64,000 nucleotides of DNA from Liolophura sinensis (Eukaryota; Mollusca; Polyplacophora; Chitonida; Chitonidae). A program made the translations under genes and the position numbers. Numbering within the stretch: position 1 is the stretch's first letter; each line of letters begins with the position of its first letter. The notes under the pieces are model-generated. The model was not told the DNA's origin and made no database searches. It saw only the letters and a program-made list of their open reading frames with translations. Location of the stretch: assembly GCF_032854445.1 (NCBI RefSeq), contig NC_088299.1, positions 17,353,608-17,417,607 of the forward strand. The letters run 5' to 3'. This document shows positions 46,621-60,400 of this stretch, one piece after another.

Positions 46621-48638
46621 AGTTTAATACACATATACAAAGCTGTAAATTATACAATATTTTTCAATAGTTATCTGAAGGCTTTTTGGGTTGTATAATG
46701 TGGTCTAGTGATATAATTCTAGTTACGGCAATCCTCTGTTACAATGGTTTATTTACGTAAACGATTTATATAATTACAGAGTATTCTTATTCTTTCAATG
46801 ACATTTACTACATTTTTTTCATTGGTAAATTTTGTCTTTTTAATAGCGTGTTTGTAAAATATATCCTGATGATCAGAAAATATGCCTTTTTCAATATAGC
46901 ATCAGTGTAACACATAAACTGTCTTATCAGAATACCCTCACAAAAAAAAGTGGTGAAATATAATTCTGAGTTCGTGTTAAACCTTCAAGACAGCTTCATG
47001 GTCAATCCTGAGACCTGTTATAAAAGAATGCCAGCTCGTGCCTGTTTGTGACTGGGTGTCGCTCTATACCCTCTGCTACCTGACAATGCTGCCTTTGATC
47101 TTACCTGTAAACAAACTGCTCGTTAAGCTAAGGATGGCTTCATTAGGAATTCTCTGTTAAGTGTATATATGAGGCTGGTTTACTCACTATCAAGCTCATG
47201 TCCATGTTCATAACTGTCCCTCAGGTGGGCAGCAAAACGACTTGCTCAGGTGGCGCAGTCTTCCCTACGCTCATTCATCCCACGTGTGTTTACCCATTGT
47301 CAGTTAATTATAAACTGTGTGTGGGAGCAGAATTAGGGCAATAAGATAGGCTGAAGATAAAAGAAGATTGAGAAGAGCATTGTTAGCGCGAAGTGTGCCT
47401 GTGTTGTTCTGTATATAAATGTACTACAGGTAGAGGTTACATTACCGCTGTTTTCACAAATAGCCTAAATCCGCCACAATTTCAACCACATTATAGTGCT
47501 TCTTTTGCATATATATGGGCTGTAATCTCATCTGTACTGTTTATTTTGTATTTTTTGTGAATTTCAGTAGTCTTGAAGCATGTGCAGACTGTATGAATTA
47601 TAATTTCAGTTTGCATCTGAAGTTATACTTTAGGTTGTTGATTTTGTTGAGGGTTTAAGGTAGAGGAGTTTATGTGAGTAGCCTGTGATTACTGCAAGCA
47701 CATCACTGGTACATACATGTATTTGATGTACATATAATGGTGTAGTAGATCAATATCTTATAGAGGGACAAATGTCTAACTCCTCTACTGTGTTAAAAGC
47801 AAAACCCATTATATACTTACATACAAATGTGCCAAGACTTTAGGCCTCCCTTAAAAACATGTCTGTTATGCGTACCCCAACCCTGGCTTTTTGAAAAGAT
47901 CAGCGGTCAGTCAGGAATGCTGCTTTTCTGGTCAATGATCACCACTGTGATGACTTTTAAAATCAGACAATGCTGTAGAAATTACATTCAGAACATAAAA
48001 AAACAAGACGGGCATTTCTAATCAAAAAGAAAATAGAAATTTTGCAAGAACATAAAAAAAAACGATACTACATAAGTGGCCATTAAAAACATTTGAGCAG
48101 GGTTATGCCCGCATATTTTTACGAATGGCCGTATTCACTGTTCCTTTTGAACAGTGTTGGGTGGCATGATTTGTTTTCTAGCGGTACAGGTAGTTCTGTA
48201 CCTGATGACGTAGTGGTGCTGGTGCGGATGCATTTTCTGACCATTCCGTGTTCTAAATGTGGGTAAATGAATTCAAAACTTAGCTGTGTTACAGAGGTAT
48301 GGTGTATATAAGTTACCTGTGTACTTGTCAACACCTTCACCACTTGCAGGTAAATGCATGATATTGTGGACATTACGGAATGTGTTTGACCTTCGCACCA
48401 CATTTATCTGCATGACATTTTGGACATTCGGACAAGTGTAACAGTGATGAGAGCAGATGATATGAGTTTGTGTGTGCGTGTATAGGACATGTAAGTTTAC
48501 AAGGTTAGAGGATACGAAGTGTTGATGATTACTCGTATAATAACCTCCTGAATCTCAGATCAGAACTGTACTCTTAATGGACGATGCTAAAAATATGATG
48601 CATCTGTCTGCCATTATCTAGGTGAGCATATGTCCATA
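46621..48638. other. No gene recognised
   Basis: AT-rich sequence without repeats that I can identify and with only short ORFs. Confidence 0.45.
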
Positions 48639-48792
48639 GACCCTAATTCTTCAACCTTTTCAACGGCTTCTGTAACCAGTGTTTTGAGACATTCTGAGTG
48701 AACTCTGGGGTGTTGCGAAATAATTTGCACAATTTATACAGCTTACATCTGGTAATAACGGCACAAAGAAATCATTTAGGAGTGATTATAAT

Positions 48793-48832
<40 letters not shown>

Positions 48833-49016
48833 CACTGCAAAGGTGGGAAGGTCTTCCAGCAACCTGGGGATGATTGTGAGTGTTCCCCTTACACCATAAT
48901 GTTGACTGCCGTTGTATAAGTGAAATATTCTTGAGTACGATGTAAGCAATTGAATGAATATATGTATAAATATAAATTCCACTTAAAAAGCACTTAAGAG
49001 GTTGAAAGGTTGAAGA
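48639..49016 (+). mobile_element. MITE interrupted by a SINE fragment
   Basis: Left part ccctaattcttcaacctttt and aataatttgcacaattta match the element at 13553. The right part aaattccacttaaaaagcac and gaggttgaaaggttgaag match its end. Between them (about 48790-48950) sit a (TA)n run at 48798-48830 and the tail half of a family-A SINE: ggtgggaaggtcttccagca, then gtgaaatattcttgagtacg. Confidence 0.75.
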
Positions 49017-49174
49017 TTTACAGTCTGTAACTACTGTACATACACAAGTACATCTGACTTTCCTACCCATAAACTGGGCAACAGCTCTACATGTAGGTGT
49101 AAAAGGAAGCTGATAACATAATTTGCACAAGAGTTTGTGTTTATGCAGTGTTTATTTGTTTGTGTCATTAAAGA

Positions 49175-49507
49175 TGAAGTGAGTGAGTGCTTGGGATTTA
49201 ATGTCGTACTGAACAATTTTTCGGTCATATGACGACGAAGGAATCTTTAGAGTGCATGTAATGTACTCTTTTATCTGGTGCTGCTTCATTGAGACGCTTT
49301 ACCAAAGCCAAGTAAGCCGCCCCGCCCGAGCCATTACACTGATACTGGTCAACCAGTCGTTGCAATATCCACTGAATGCTGAACACCAAGAGAGGAAATT
49401 ACTGCTGCCTCTTTATTAAGGTCTTAGGTGTGACGTAACCCAGAATCGACTCTGGATCTACTGTTCCCGAAGCGGACGTTCTACCAACTGTGCTATCTGG
49501 GCCGGTC
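49175..49507 (-). mobile_element. tRNA-derived SINE (family B) with target site duplication
   Basis: Same family as 4392-4730, starting agtgagtgagtgcttgggat and ending ctgtgctatctgggccggtc. CATTAAAGA at 49166-49174 and 49508-49516 is a perfect 9-bp duplication. Confidence 0.9.
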
Positions 49508-49516
49508 CATTAAAGA

Positions 49517-49620
49517 AGCTTGATGAAACTGTGCATATTTTTTCTTTACACCCCACAATTCTTTCAGAGTGTTTCAAAACATTGGTTGCAGAGGTGGTTG
49601 AACAATCAGGGTATCGAACA
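49517..49620 (-). mobile_element. Partial MITE copy, reverse orientation
   Basis: aattctttcagagtgtttca, then aaacattggttgcagaggtg and gttgaac, are the reverse complement of the left part of the element at 13553. The distal part is missing. Confidence 0.6.
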
Positions 49621-52394
49621 AGTGTCATGTTCTCTGATTTTGTCAGAAATTCATAAAATCATGGAAGGCTTTTGCATCTTTTGAATTATTGGACATATGA
49701 GACTATATCTGGTGTTCACATGCAGCATCTACATGTAGGAAGTGGAAATGCTAGGACTATAGAGGGGTTGCATGACCTACTTCGGGTAGCCATATTGGAG
49801 TACTGTGGCTACTGTGGGGGGTAGGAGGGGGGTGGGTAGTGGGGGCAGGGGTGAGTGAATTAGGACTCCAAGCTGATCCCGCACTCCCAATAGGCTCATT
49901 GATGATGTCATTTCTGAATATTTGCAGTCATTGATGGAAAATACACATAAAATAGGGGCTATTAAGACATAAAATATGCCTCAAAAATTAAAATTTTCTT
50001 CTCATTTTTATTAGCATGTAGTTTTAAATATCCCTTAAAGTCATACATTTGTTTTATAGCACCTTTCATGTATTTTTTAAGGTCACGGTTTACTTGAATT
50101 GCTAATGACCATTAATTATGTTTACGCTCTGGCTGCTCTGTTTATGCTCTGGCATCTCTGTTTATGCTCTGGCCATTCTGGATTCGTCCAGCTCATGAAA
50201 CCGACATGCATTTGTATTTTAACGTGACATATTGTTAAGTATAGCGTAAAACACAAAGACTGAAATCATATCATGTAGTGTGGAACCCCTGCCATGATTT
50301 TATCCTGGTTGATTGAACACCTAATCATATCCTGGGATTCTTTGGAAAGTACAACTGAGTTATTGCTTGGTAGGAAGACAGTATATGCTGGGGAAAGCAC
50401 AGTTATATGTAGCCAGTTAATATTTGATCAATTACATGTAATTTATGTAGTTCTGTTTCTTTATTTAATGGTATGGTGGGATGGTAGGGAAGTTCAGGAG
50501 AGCATTTAGGTACCATTAATCCATTTTTTCAAACTAAATTTGGTCATTTTTTTGTGTTTGAGTGAGTTACAGATAGAATCTGTTTCGAATCTGTTGTTGT
50601 AGACAAAATTTGTACATGCACACAGTTCCTACATGTTCTTCGTGCTGTCATTAATTTTTTTTGACATAGGCTATTTACTAGGTGAGAAGTACCAAACAGA
50701 GACTTTTTGCGAGATGTTGCAGCTATTGTAAAATTTGCTTTTGTTGAGCCCTCATGAAATGGTGAGGGTAGTGGGTGGAGGAAGCTGGAGTGCTCTGGAT
50801 AAAGCACTAGCTTCTGAAGCTTGACCCAATAGGTGACAAATCCTACTGGTTAATTAGCTCTGCCCAGAGTTGAACCAGAATTGAAGGCCCTAATGAACCA
50901 CTTCATTAGCAAGCGTTTTTGCTGATCTAGAAGTATGAGCACTTTCAATATGGAATGACTACCTGTATGTGTTAAAAACTCAGACTCAGCTGTCATTACT
51001 AATTAAAATCTTGCTGGTTTGCATTTAACCTAACTGTGTGCATGAGTCTTTTGTACTCACCTATTTAATGTACAGGTACATAGGTGTTAATCATCTCTCT
51101 ATGACGCAGGTACCAATCTCCCCCTGCTCCACACACATGGACCTGTACACATAATGCACTGTCAGGCTTAAGATATCTGTGAACAAGTACAAATCTTCAA
51201 TAACTAAGCGTCCCCCAAAAAGTTGATGTCTTCTAGCACTGACACCCATCGTTACCAAATTTAAAATAGCCAGCTGTGTGAGTTAAATGTTTAATTAGAA
51301 TGTCAAAAATTTGGTTGACTGGCCGATAGACAGTTTATCTTGTAGAGCAGCTTGTCTTAGCTACATAAATTAGCATTGAAGTTGTTAATCTATCATGCAA
51401 TTCTAAAACTCTGATTAAATAAATAAAAAAAAAACCAACGTGTACATGTTTGTTATGTCAAATTAATAACAATTAATGTAAAAAAAACATTAAAAGTAAA
51501 ACACTTGAGGCAGGGAGATGATGCTGCTTGGCTCCAGCTGTAATCAACTCTGGATGTTGAGCAGGTACCTGGTGAGGTCAAGAGCAGTGGTTGGATCATG
51601 ATTGATTGGTTTGTTCGTGACAGCTTTCCGAGATCAATGCAGCCGTTTAGACAATTTCACAAAACACTCTGAAGATCTCATTTGCCATATAACTATTTGA
51701 TACTGAATTCCAGCAGTTTGTGTGTTAATTAAGTGGCAACACACACTAGTGACTTCACAAAAGGCTGCTGCTGAACCTGCATTATTTCAAATGCATTTTT
51801 ATTACTACATGTAGTTGGTTTCATTCAAGCATTGAGATGTACCTACTGCCTCTGTTGAGATTACATCTCTGATAGATTTGTCCGCCATACTTTTTACTAC
51901 AGCGATGTCGAAGGCGAGGTTCGTGCATGACGTCACCTGATCTGAGATGACTATTTTCACGTTGTGTAAACAACTGCACATGATGGTGAACGTTTTGAAC
52001 TGTTGAGCAGTGGGTTCATGGGTATTATTATCATCTCTGTTCATGCTCAAGCTGAACCATAGCAATTTAAATATATTTACATACTTTTCACTTGATTTTG
52101 CATTTACAAAATTCACAGACGATACAACAATAGTTATCGTGGGTTCTTCACTGTGTCCTGGACACTGCATGATCCAAGGCTTCTTTTCTCACATGCCACA
52201 TGAAGAGCGGTGACTTGATTTGCCTTTAACTCTACACAAATGCCGCCGCTTGCCTTGGCATACATGATTACTTCTTCGGACTCTCTTTTCATGCCTTCTT
52301 TCATGGGCGCCGCCATGTTGAATAAGTTAATATTCATTAGCTAATATGTGAGTAAATAGTTCATTTTTATTTTGGATGTTTGTGATTAATTCAC
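49621..52394. other. No gene recognised
   Basis: Two minus-strand ORFs (51805-52170, 121 codons; 52134-52337, 67 codons) begin or contain ATGGCGG-type starts but lack family resemblance and convincing splice sites. The rest is AT-rich and unannotated. Confidence 0.4.
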
Positions 52395-52672
52395 ATGCAG
52401 GTAGTTGCTTGATTTTATATGCAGATGTAGGTATTTTGCTTGATTTTATATGCAGATGTAGGTATTTTGCTTGATTTTATATGCAGATGTAGGTATTTTG
52501 CTTGATTTTACATGCAGATGTAGGTATTTTGCTTGATTTTATATGCAGATGTAGGTAATTTGCTTGATTTTATATGCAGATGTAGGTATTTTGCTTGATT
52601 TTATATGCAGATGTAGGTATTTTGCTTGATTTTATATGCAGATGTAGGTATTTTGCTTGAATTGCTTGAAAA
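52395..52672. repeat. 31-bp minisatellite
   Basis: About nine units of tgcttgattttatatgcaga, then tgtaggtattt, nearly identical. One unit has tac for tat and one has aat for att. Confidence 0.96.
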
Positions 52673-54828
52673 TATCTGATACTCCCTTATGAACAATTAT
52701 CCCCAAATTTGGGGGGAAATCACTGCTCTGATGTCTTGTCTCAGTACGGTAGGATCATGTGGAAAGGTTCGTGATCTTGAATGAGTTGGTTTAAGAAATT
52801 CTCAAACAATACCGCAGCCTGTTTTATGGCATTTTTGTACTTCATATCATTATGGTTTTGATTGTCTTCCAAAAACATGCATTGATTAGTAAGGCACACC
52901 AATTTAACGTTTTGTGCAGAATGAATCTCTTTTCTATGTTGTTGAAAGGTATGAAAATAAAACTGAAAAACAATCTAATTTGTGGGAAAGGTGGGCTGTG
53001 CCAGCAAATGTTTCTTGTTAAGGACTTATCAGTGTGATTGGAAATCCTTAAAAAATAGTAAGAGGGGGCACGTTACAAAAATGTGGATTTTCAGTTTTAC
53101 TTTTAGTCCATTTTGGGACTGTTTAGTGTCTACTCGCCCATAAAATACAAAATAAAATTTATGTGGCTTAAACTGTATGGATCAATTAATACCAGGTGTG
53201 TTGTTAACCAGGAAACTTGTCAACAGTTTGATTTTTTTTTTGAAAGTGAAATATACATGAACGGAACTTGAAATCAGCGAGATCCAGAATGAATTTGATC
53301 CCAACGGTGGATGCATGTTTTCGGCCACTGTGTCAGTCTCTCTGCTGACTGACAGCTTGCTATTCCGCTACATTAAGCTGGGTATGAAACTGGAGGTATA
53401 GTCATGTTTATAATCTCAATAGTGCTTTAAAGAGGCTGTACCAAAACTTTTTGGCACCAAATGCATATGCGCATTCAAATTGTCTGTATATATTTACCAA
53501 GAATTAATTATTGCAAGTTATTGCTTTTCAGTCAATATCAGACTTGTATCTGTATTATTTATTGTGTTAAAATTATTCTAAGTTTGAAATGATTCTAAGT
53601 TTGAAACAGTTATAATGTGAGCCTCTTAATAAATTTTGTGAATTCCTTTACTGATTTCGAACAGTAACACTAGTATGCACGGAAGAGGCTGATTCTCTTG
53701 ACAGGTAAATAATTGGGCTATTCCGAAATAATAGCAAAAATTTGATTTGCACGGATTGATTATTTTTCAAAAATATCCATTATGACCTCTTTACAGCATG
53801 TAAAAAAGGTCCAGCATGTGACAGTAGGCTGTGTGAGATGACCATCACTGTATCCTAGATCCTTTTGAGTTAGAGGCTATAGTCCATTTCTTTTAATCTG
53901 TTACCAGTATACCGCTCCCTGTAAAATCAGATTTATTCACTATCAAGGTTGCCTTTTGTTAGACTCGATATGTTGGACATAAATATTACTGTAAGGTGGC
54001 AATTTTGGTAACGAGTATGGCAGATTTTACAGATAGCTGAATATCGGCGAGAAATTAAAAGAAACAGACTACAGTTATTTGGCTGTATAACATGTACATG
54101 TAACTAGCAGATCAAAGATGTACTGGATTATAATCCAGCCTCTCTCTAATTAAATCACACTGTGTGTAAGATGATGATATGATTCTCGTGCCATTGTGAT
54201 TGTGCATGGCCACTGTGGTGCTACCCGGCTATCAATGACGCACACCTGTATAATATAACACCCCAGGTGGATCGCAGGGTATTGACTGTACATGTAGATG
54301 GTCGGGCATTGTGTGTCTGGCTGGTGGGTACCTTTGATCTTGGTGGCTCTTGGTGCCAAGGGTCCGAGAGCCAACCCACATTGCATTTCCATCACATTAG
54401 TGGTCAGCGACAAGAGCTGTGTCAATATGAAGGCAGGAAATTCTGAACTTTATGATGGGCGCACACTTGTACATGTTTGAAGCTGCCATTAACTGTCTCA
54501 CTATATGTATACATGTACATGTGTGGAGATCGAGTTTAGCATCCATTGTATCTCCAGGCAGATAGGATGTCTGTCCCATAATGGCATATAGATCTGTGTG
54601 AAAACTGCAGACTAACAGTACACTTATTTTATATACAGATGTACTGGACATATGTAGTGTTGCATGTCACACTCAGCGGGTGACGTTGACAGATTGAATA
54701 CAGCCAAGCTTTGGCTGGTTGGGAGGTGACTTTATTCAAGCCAAATGGCAGTAGTATTCCCCTCAGCTGTCATGATATAATCTCCAGTACCAATTTTATT
54801 ATCCACACAGCATCCATGCAGAAGAAGC
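52673..54828. other. No gene recognised
   Basis: Unique-looking AT-rich sequence with ORFs of at most 91 codons. No family resemblance. Confidence 0.45.
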
Positions 54829-55140
54829 GGTAATATCATGTATGGGTACTACATGGGCGGTAATATCATGTATGGGTACTACATGGGCGGTAATATCATG
54901 TATGGGTACTACATGGGCGGTAAAATCATGTATGGGTACTACATGGGCGGTAATATCATGTATGGGTACTACATGGGCGGTAATATCATGTATGGGTACT
55001 ACATGGGTGGTAAAATCATGTATGGGTACTACATGGGCGGTAATATCATGTATGGGTACTACATGGGCGGTAATATCATGTATGGGTACTACATGGGTGG
55101 TAAAATCATGTATGGGTACTACATGGGTGGTGATATCAAG
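54829..55140 (+). repeat. 30-bp minisatellite with three-unit higher-order pattern
   Basis: Ten units of atcatgtatgggtactacat, then gggcggtaat. On the plus strand the units encode MYGYYMGGNI or MYGYYMGGKI in the order N,N,K three times and then D, so a 90-bp block is repeated three times. ORFs of 101, 108 and 125 codons on both strands follow from the period. No surrounding exon supports a protein. Confidence 0.96.
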
Positions 55141-56822
55141 TGACACATTTTGGCTGTGTTCTGATTGATTCATCAACTTTATGGGGACTCTAAAGAATTT
55201 TTTGGTTAAGTTTGATTAATTTATTATCAGAAAACATTTTTTGATGTGTCCACATCAAAGGTATCACATCAAGACCTTATGTGCTTCTGAGAGCGATTCT
55301 TTACACACAGAACATTTATATTGCTAATAATTAGGTGAAATGAAGCAGTCATTAATGGAACGTTATTTTGAACTTTTTGAACTTATTATTATTGCAGACA
55401 GACACACAGAAACACAGACAGGCAGACAGGCAGACAGACGGACAGAAACACAGGCAGACAGATAGACAGACAGACAGACTGTGAATGAATGAATGGTTAT
55501 GGTTTGACTCCACAATATTTTATATTTTTGATTTGTACAGCTACACTGTAGGGAGACGGATAAGCTTAGGGTGTGAGTGAATGAATAGACAAAATGTGCA
55601 TGAAGGGTTTCCATTTAAAAGAATATCTTCATTGGGTAAACAGGAAGCTGCAGTAGCAGCGGTTCTATAGCTAATTACCAGAAGTTTACCCTAAGTGTGT
55701 ACTGATTGATTTTCTGTGAAATGTGACTGCAGAGTTCCAATGCCTGGGGCTCACCATGTATTGACTTGGCCACAACCAGTTCCCGTCTACTCATGTGGCA
55801 GATGCTAACTGCCGGTCACAAGATCCCTTAATACACCTGTACATGTTTGCACCTGAGTGTTGCCTGTGTTGTCAGGATTGATTGGATGGATAGAGCAGCC
55901 ATGGGCCATGCTCCCCCGGCAGTCTAAGAGACTTTGTGAACTGTTCGGGTTATCATGGGAGGTAGAGAGAATGCCAGATGACTAGCGGGGTTAAGTTGTG
56001 ACAGATGTGGCCCTAAGCTTACATAGCTTACCTGGCCAGAGGTGAGGTTTATGACTCCGGTAGTCTCTAGGCCTAAACTGACATGTGACAGAATCAGGTA
56101 AAGATATTTTTTTGTTTTTGTTTTTAGCATTCTGCAGAGAGTTGATATTGCTTTATTTGTGAGTTAATTTTGGGTTACAAATCCCCATGCTATGAGGTTA
56201 ACTGAACTAGCCGTGGTTTAGGTTTTTGTTTTGGATAGCAGTATAGAAAACCATGCCTGCCCATGTGTATAAAGTGCAGTACAAAACAGTGATTAGGTTA
56301 GTTAAATCATGTGACGTTACATGAAGTTTACTATATAAAGTCACGTAAAATTTCATGGGATTTTTTTTACCAGTTTAATGCAGCATCTTGGTTTAATTTG
56401 TGAAAACTTCCTTAAAATTACAGATAATTTACTGGTGTAAACCTAAAGTTAATATAAGGGATGATCTACCAGTTTCTGTCCATGGTTAATTTCTTTCCTC
56501 AACATGTCGTCTGCATGTGCAGGCTAGTTCTCCATGTCAGAACATAATATACAGTATAAAGACCAAATTTTCTATGTTACACAAATTGCAGATGTTAAAG
56601 TGCATAAGCATGACCATCTTTCAAAAGTTTGGTAATTTTGTTATTGTTGATTATTTGTTTATTGTTTATATAATTACATTTCAAAGTTCATAAATAAAAA
56701 GTCACCAGTGACAATTGAAATGGAAAGAAACAGAATTTATCGATTGACAGTGAGGTTTTAAGAACAACAGCGTGTAATAAGATCATCGAGTGGTAGTGCA
56801 AAATAGCACTAAGGTAAATAGA
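55141..56822. other. No gene recognised; GACA-rich microsatellite at 55396-55488
   Basis: The only clear structure is imperfect (GACA)n with cagacaggcagacaggcag and related motifs. The remainder has no coding or repeat signal that I can identify. Confidence 0.5.
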
Positions 56823-56834
56823 CAAATGTTTATA

Positions 56835-57099
56835 GGGGCCTCCGTGGCTCAGTCGGTTAAAGCGCTAGCGCAGCGTAATGACCCAGGAGTCTCTCACCAA
56901 TGCGGTCGCTGTGAGTTCAAGTCCAGCTCATGCTGGCGGCCGTACGTGAGAAGGTCTGTCAGCAACCTGCGGATGGTCGTGGGTTTCCCCCGGGCTCTGC
57001 CCGGTTTCCACCCACCATAATGCTGACCGCCATCGTATGAGTGAAATATTCTTGAGTACGGCGTAAAACACCAATCAAAAAAAAAAAAAAAAAAAAAAT
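56835..57099 (+). mobile_element. Full-length family-A SINE
   Basis: tRNA-like head with A box tggctcagtcgg at 56845-56856 and B box gagttcaagtcc at 56913-56924, then a body with gcggatggtcgtgggtttcc and gtgaaatattcttgagtacg, and an A-rich tail of about 22 A ending at 57098. A perfect 12-bp duplication CAAATGTTTATA flanks it at 56823-56834 and 57100-57111. The intact boxes and perfect duplication suggest recent retroposition. Confidence 0.95.
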
Positions 57100-57422
57100 C
57101 AAATGTTTATAATATGTTTTTGAGGTAATGCTAGCTATCTCTGTCGTGTGTTTGAATACATATACCATGTACATGTACAACTGTTCCTGAACATTATAAT
57201 GTAAGAATTCCTGACTGGGTGTTTGTATTGTGTGCTGTGAACAGGTTCATTATATGAATATGACTCACATTTATCTGCAGTGAACTGATGAGGATTGGAT
57301 GCCAGTGTCCAGTAGCATTTGTGTGTTGGTTATTCTGCATTATTGTTTGGCAGCCATGGTAATTTGTTATTCTTATTGATCTGACTGGCTTGGCAGTGCA
57401 TAATTTCTATAGAAATCTGCTG

Positions 57423-60400
57423 TGCATGGCGTTAATCATCACAAGATGAGTGGAGTATAATGTAGTGACTGAACTGATGACATAAGCACATTATAACTTG
57501 CCAAATTTTCCATGGTGTTGATCATCACAAGATGAGTGGAGTATAATATAGTGACTGAACTGATGACATAAGCACATTATAACTTACCAATTTTCCATGG
57601 TGTTGATCATCACAAGATGAGTGGAGTATAATATAGTGACTGAACTGATGACATAAGCACATTATAACTTGCCAATTTTCCATGGTGTTGATCATCACAA
57701 GATGAGTGGAGTATAATATAGTGACTGAACTGATGACATAAGCACATTATAACTTACCAATTTTTCCATGGTGTTGATCATCACAAGATGAGTGGAGTAT
57801 AATATATTGACTGAAATGATGACATAAGCACATTATAACTTGCCAATTTTTCCATGGTGTTGATCATCACAAGATGAGTGGAGTATAATATAGTGACTGA
57901 ACTGATGACATAAGCACATTATAACTTACCAATTTTCCATGGTGTTGATCATCACAAGATGAGTGGAGTATAATGTAGTGACTGAACTGATGACATAAGC
58001 ACATTATAACTTACCAATTTTTGCATGGTGTTGATCATCACAAGATGAGTGGAGTATAATATAGTGACTGAACTGATGACATAAGCACATTATAACTTGC
58101 CAATTTTTCCATGGTGTTGATCATCACAAGATGAGTGGAGTATAATGTAGTGACTGAACTGATGACATAAGCACATTATAACTTACCAATTTTTCCATGG
58201 TGTTAATCATCACAAGATGAGTGGAGTATAATATAGTGACTGAACTGATGACATAAGCACATTATAACTTACCAATTTTTCCATGGTGTTAATCATCACA
58301 AGATGAGTGGAGTATAATATAGTGACTGAACTGATGACATAAGCACATTATAACTTGCCAATTTTTCCATGGTGTTAATCATCACAAGATGAGTGGAGTA
58401 TAATATAGTGACTGAACTGATGACATAAGCACATTATAACTTGCCAATTTTCCATGGTGTTGATCATCACAAGATGAGTGGAGTATAATATAGTGACTGA
58501 ACTGATGACATAAGCACATTATAACTTGCCAATTTTTCCATGGTGTTGATCATCACAAGATGAGTGGAGTATAATGTAGTGACTGAACTGATGACATAAG
58601 CACATTATAACTTGCCAATTTTCCATGGTGTTAATCATCACAAGATGAGTGGAGTATAATGTAGTGACTGAACTGATGACATAAGCACATTATAACTTAC
58701 CAATTTTTCCATGGTGTTAATCATCACAAGATGAGTGGAGTATAATATAGTGACTGAACTGATGACATAAGCACATTATAACTTGCCAATTTTTCCATGG
58801 TGTTGATCATCACAAGATGAGTGGAGTATAATATAGTGACTGAACTGATGACATAAGCACATTATAACTTGCCAATTTTCCATGGTGTTGATCATCACAA
58901 GATGAGTGGAGTATAATGTAGTGACTGAACTGATGACATAAGCACATTATAACTTACCAATTTTTCCATGGTGTTAATCATCACAAGATGAGTGGAGTAT
59001 AATATAGTGACTGAACTGATGACATAAGCACATTATAACTTACCAATTTTTCCATGGTGTTGATCATCACAAGATGAGTGGAGTATAATGTAGTGACTGA
59101 ACTGATGACATAAGCACATTATAACTTGCCAATTTTTCCATGGTGTTAATCATCACAAGATGAGTGGAGTATAATATAGTGACTGAACTGATGACATAAG
59201 CACATTATAACTTACCAATTTTCCATGGTGTTAATCATCACAAGATGAGTGGAGTATAATATAGTGACTGAACTGATGACAATACCACATTATAACTTGC
59301 CAATTTTTGCATGGTGTTGATCATCACAAGATGAGTGGAGTATAATATAGTGACTGAACTGATGACATAAGCACATTATAACTTACCAATTTTTGCATGG
59401 TGTTGATCATCACAAGATGAGTGGAGTATAATGTAGTGACTGAACTGATGACATAAGCACATTATAACTTACCAATTTTTCCATGGTGTTGATCATCACA
59501 AGATGAGTGGAGTATAATATAGTGACTGAACTGATGACATAACCACATTATAACTTACCAATTTTCCATGGTGTTAATCATCACAAGATGAGTGGAGTAT
59601 AATATAGTGACTGAACTGATGACATAAGCACATTATAACTTGCCAATTTTTCCATGGTGTTAATCATCACAAGATGAGTGGAGTATAATGTAGTGACTGA
59701 ACTGATGACATAACCACACTATAACTTGCCAATTTTTCCATGGTGTTAATCATCACAAGATGAGTGGAGTATAATATAGTGACTGAACTGATGACATAAG
59801 CACATTATAACTTGCCAATTTTTCCATGGTGTTAATCATCACAAGATGAGTGGAGTATAATATAGTGACTGAAATGATGACATAAGCACATTATAACTTG
59901 CCAATTTTTCCATGGTGTTAATCATCACAAAATGAGTGGAGTATAATATAGTGACTGAACTGATGACATAACCACACTATAACTTGCCAATTTTCCATGG
60001 TGTTAATCATCACAAGATGAGTGGAGTATAATATAGTGACTGAACTGATGACAATACCACATTATAACTTGCCAATTTTTGCATGGTGTTGATCATCACA
60101 AGATGAGTGGAGTATAATATAGTGACTGAACTGATGACATAAGCACATTATAACTTACCAATTTTTCCATGGTGTTGATCATCACAAGATGAGTGGAGTA
60201 TAATATAGTGACTGAACTGATGACATAAGCACATTATAACTTACCAATTTTTCCATGGTGTTGATCATCACAAGATGAGTGGAGTATAATGTAGTGACTG
60301 AACTGATGACATAAGCACATTATAACTTGCCAATTTTTCCATGGTGTTAATCATCACAAGATGAGTGGAGTATAATATAGTGACTGAACTGATGACATAA

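Noticed and set aside
51805-52337. Minus-strand ORFs with ATGGCGG starts as a gene start
   Set aside because: No family resemblance, no convincing donor, and overlapping frames. Kozak-like starts alone are weak evidence.
56835-56930. Functional tRNA gene
   Set aside because: The A and B boxes belong to a SINE head; the sequence continues into a SINE body and poly-A tail with a target site duplication.
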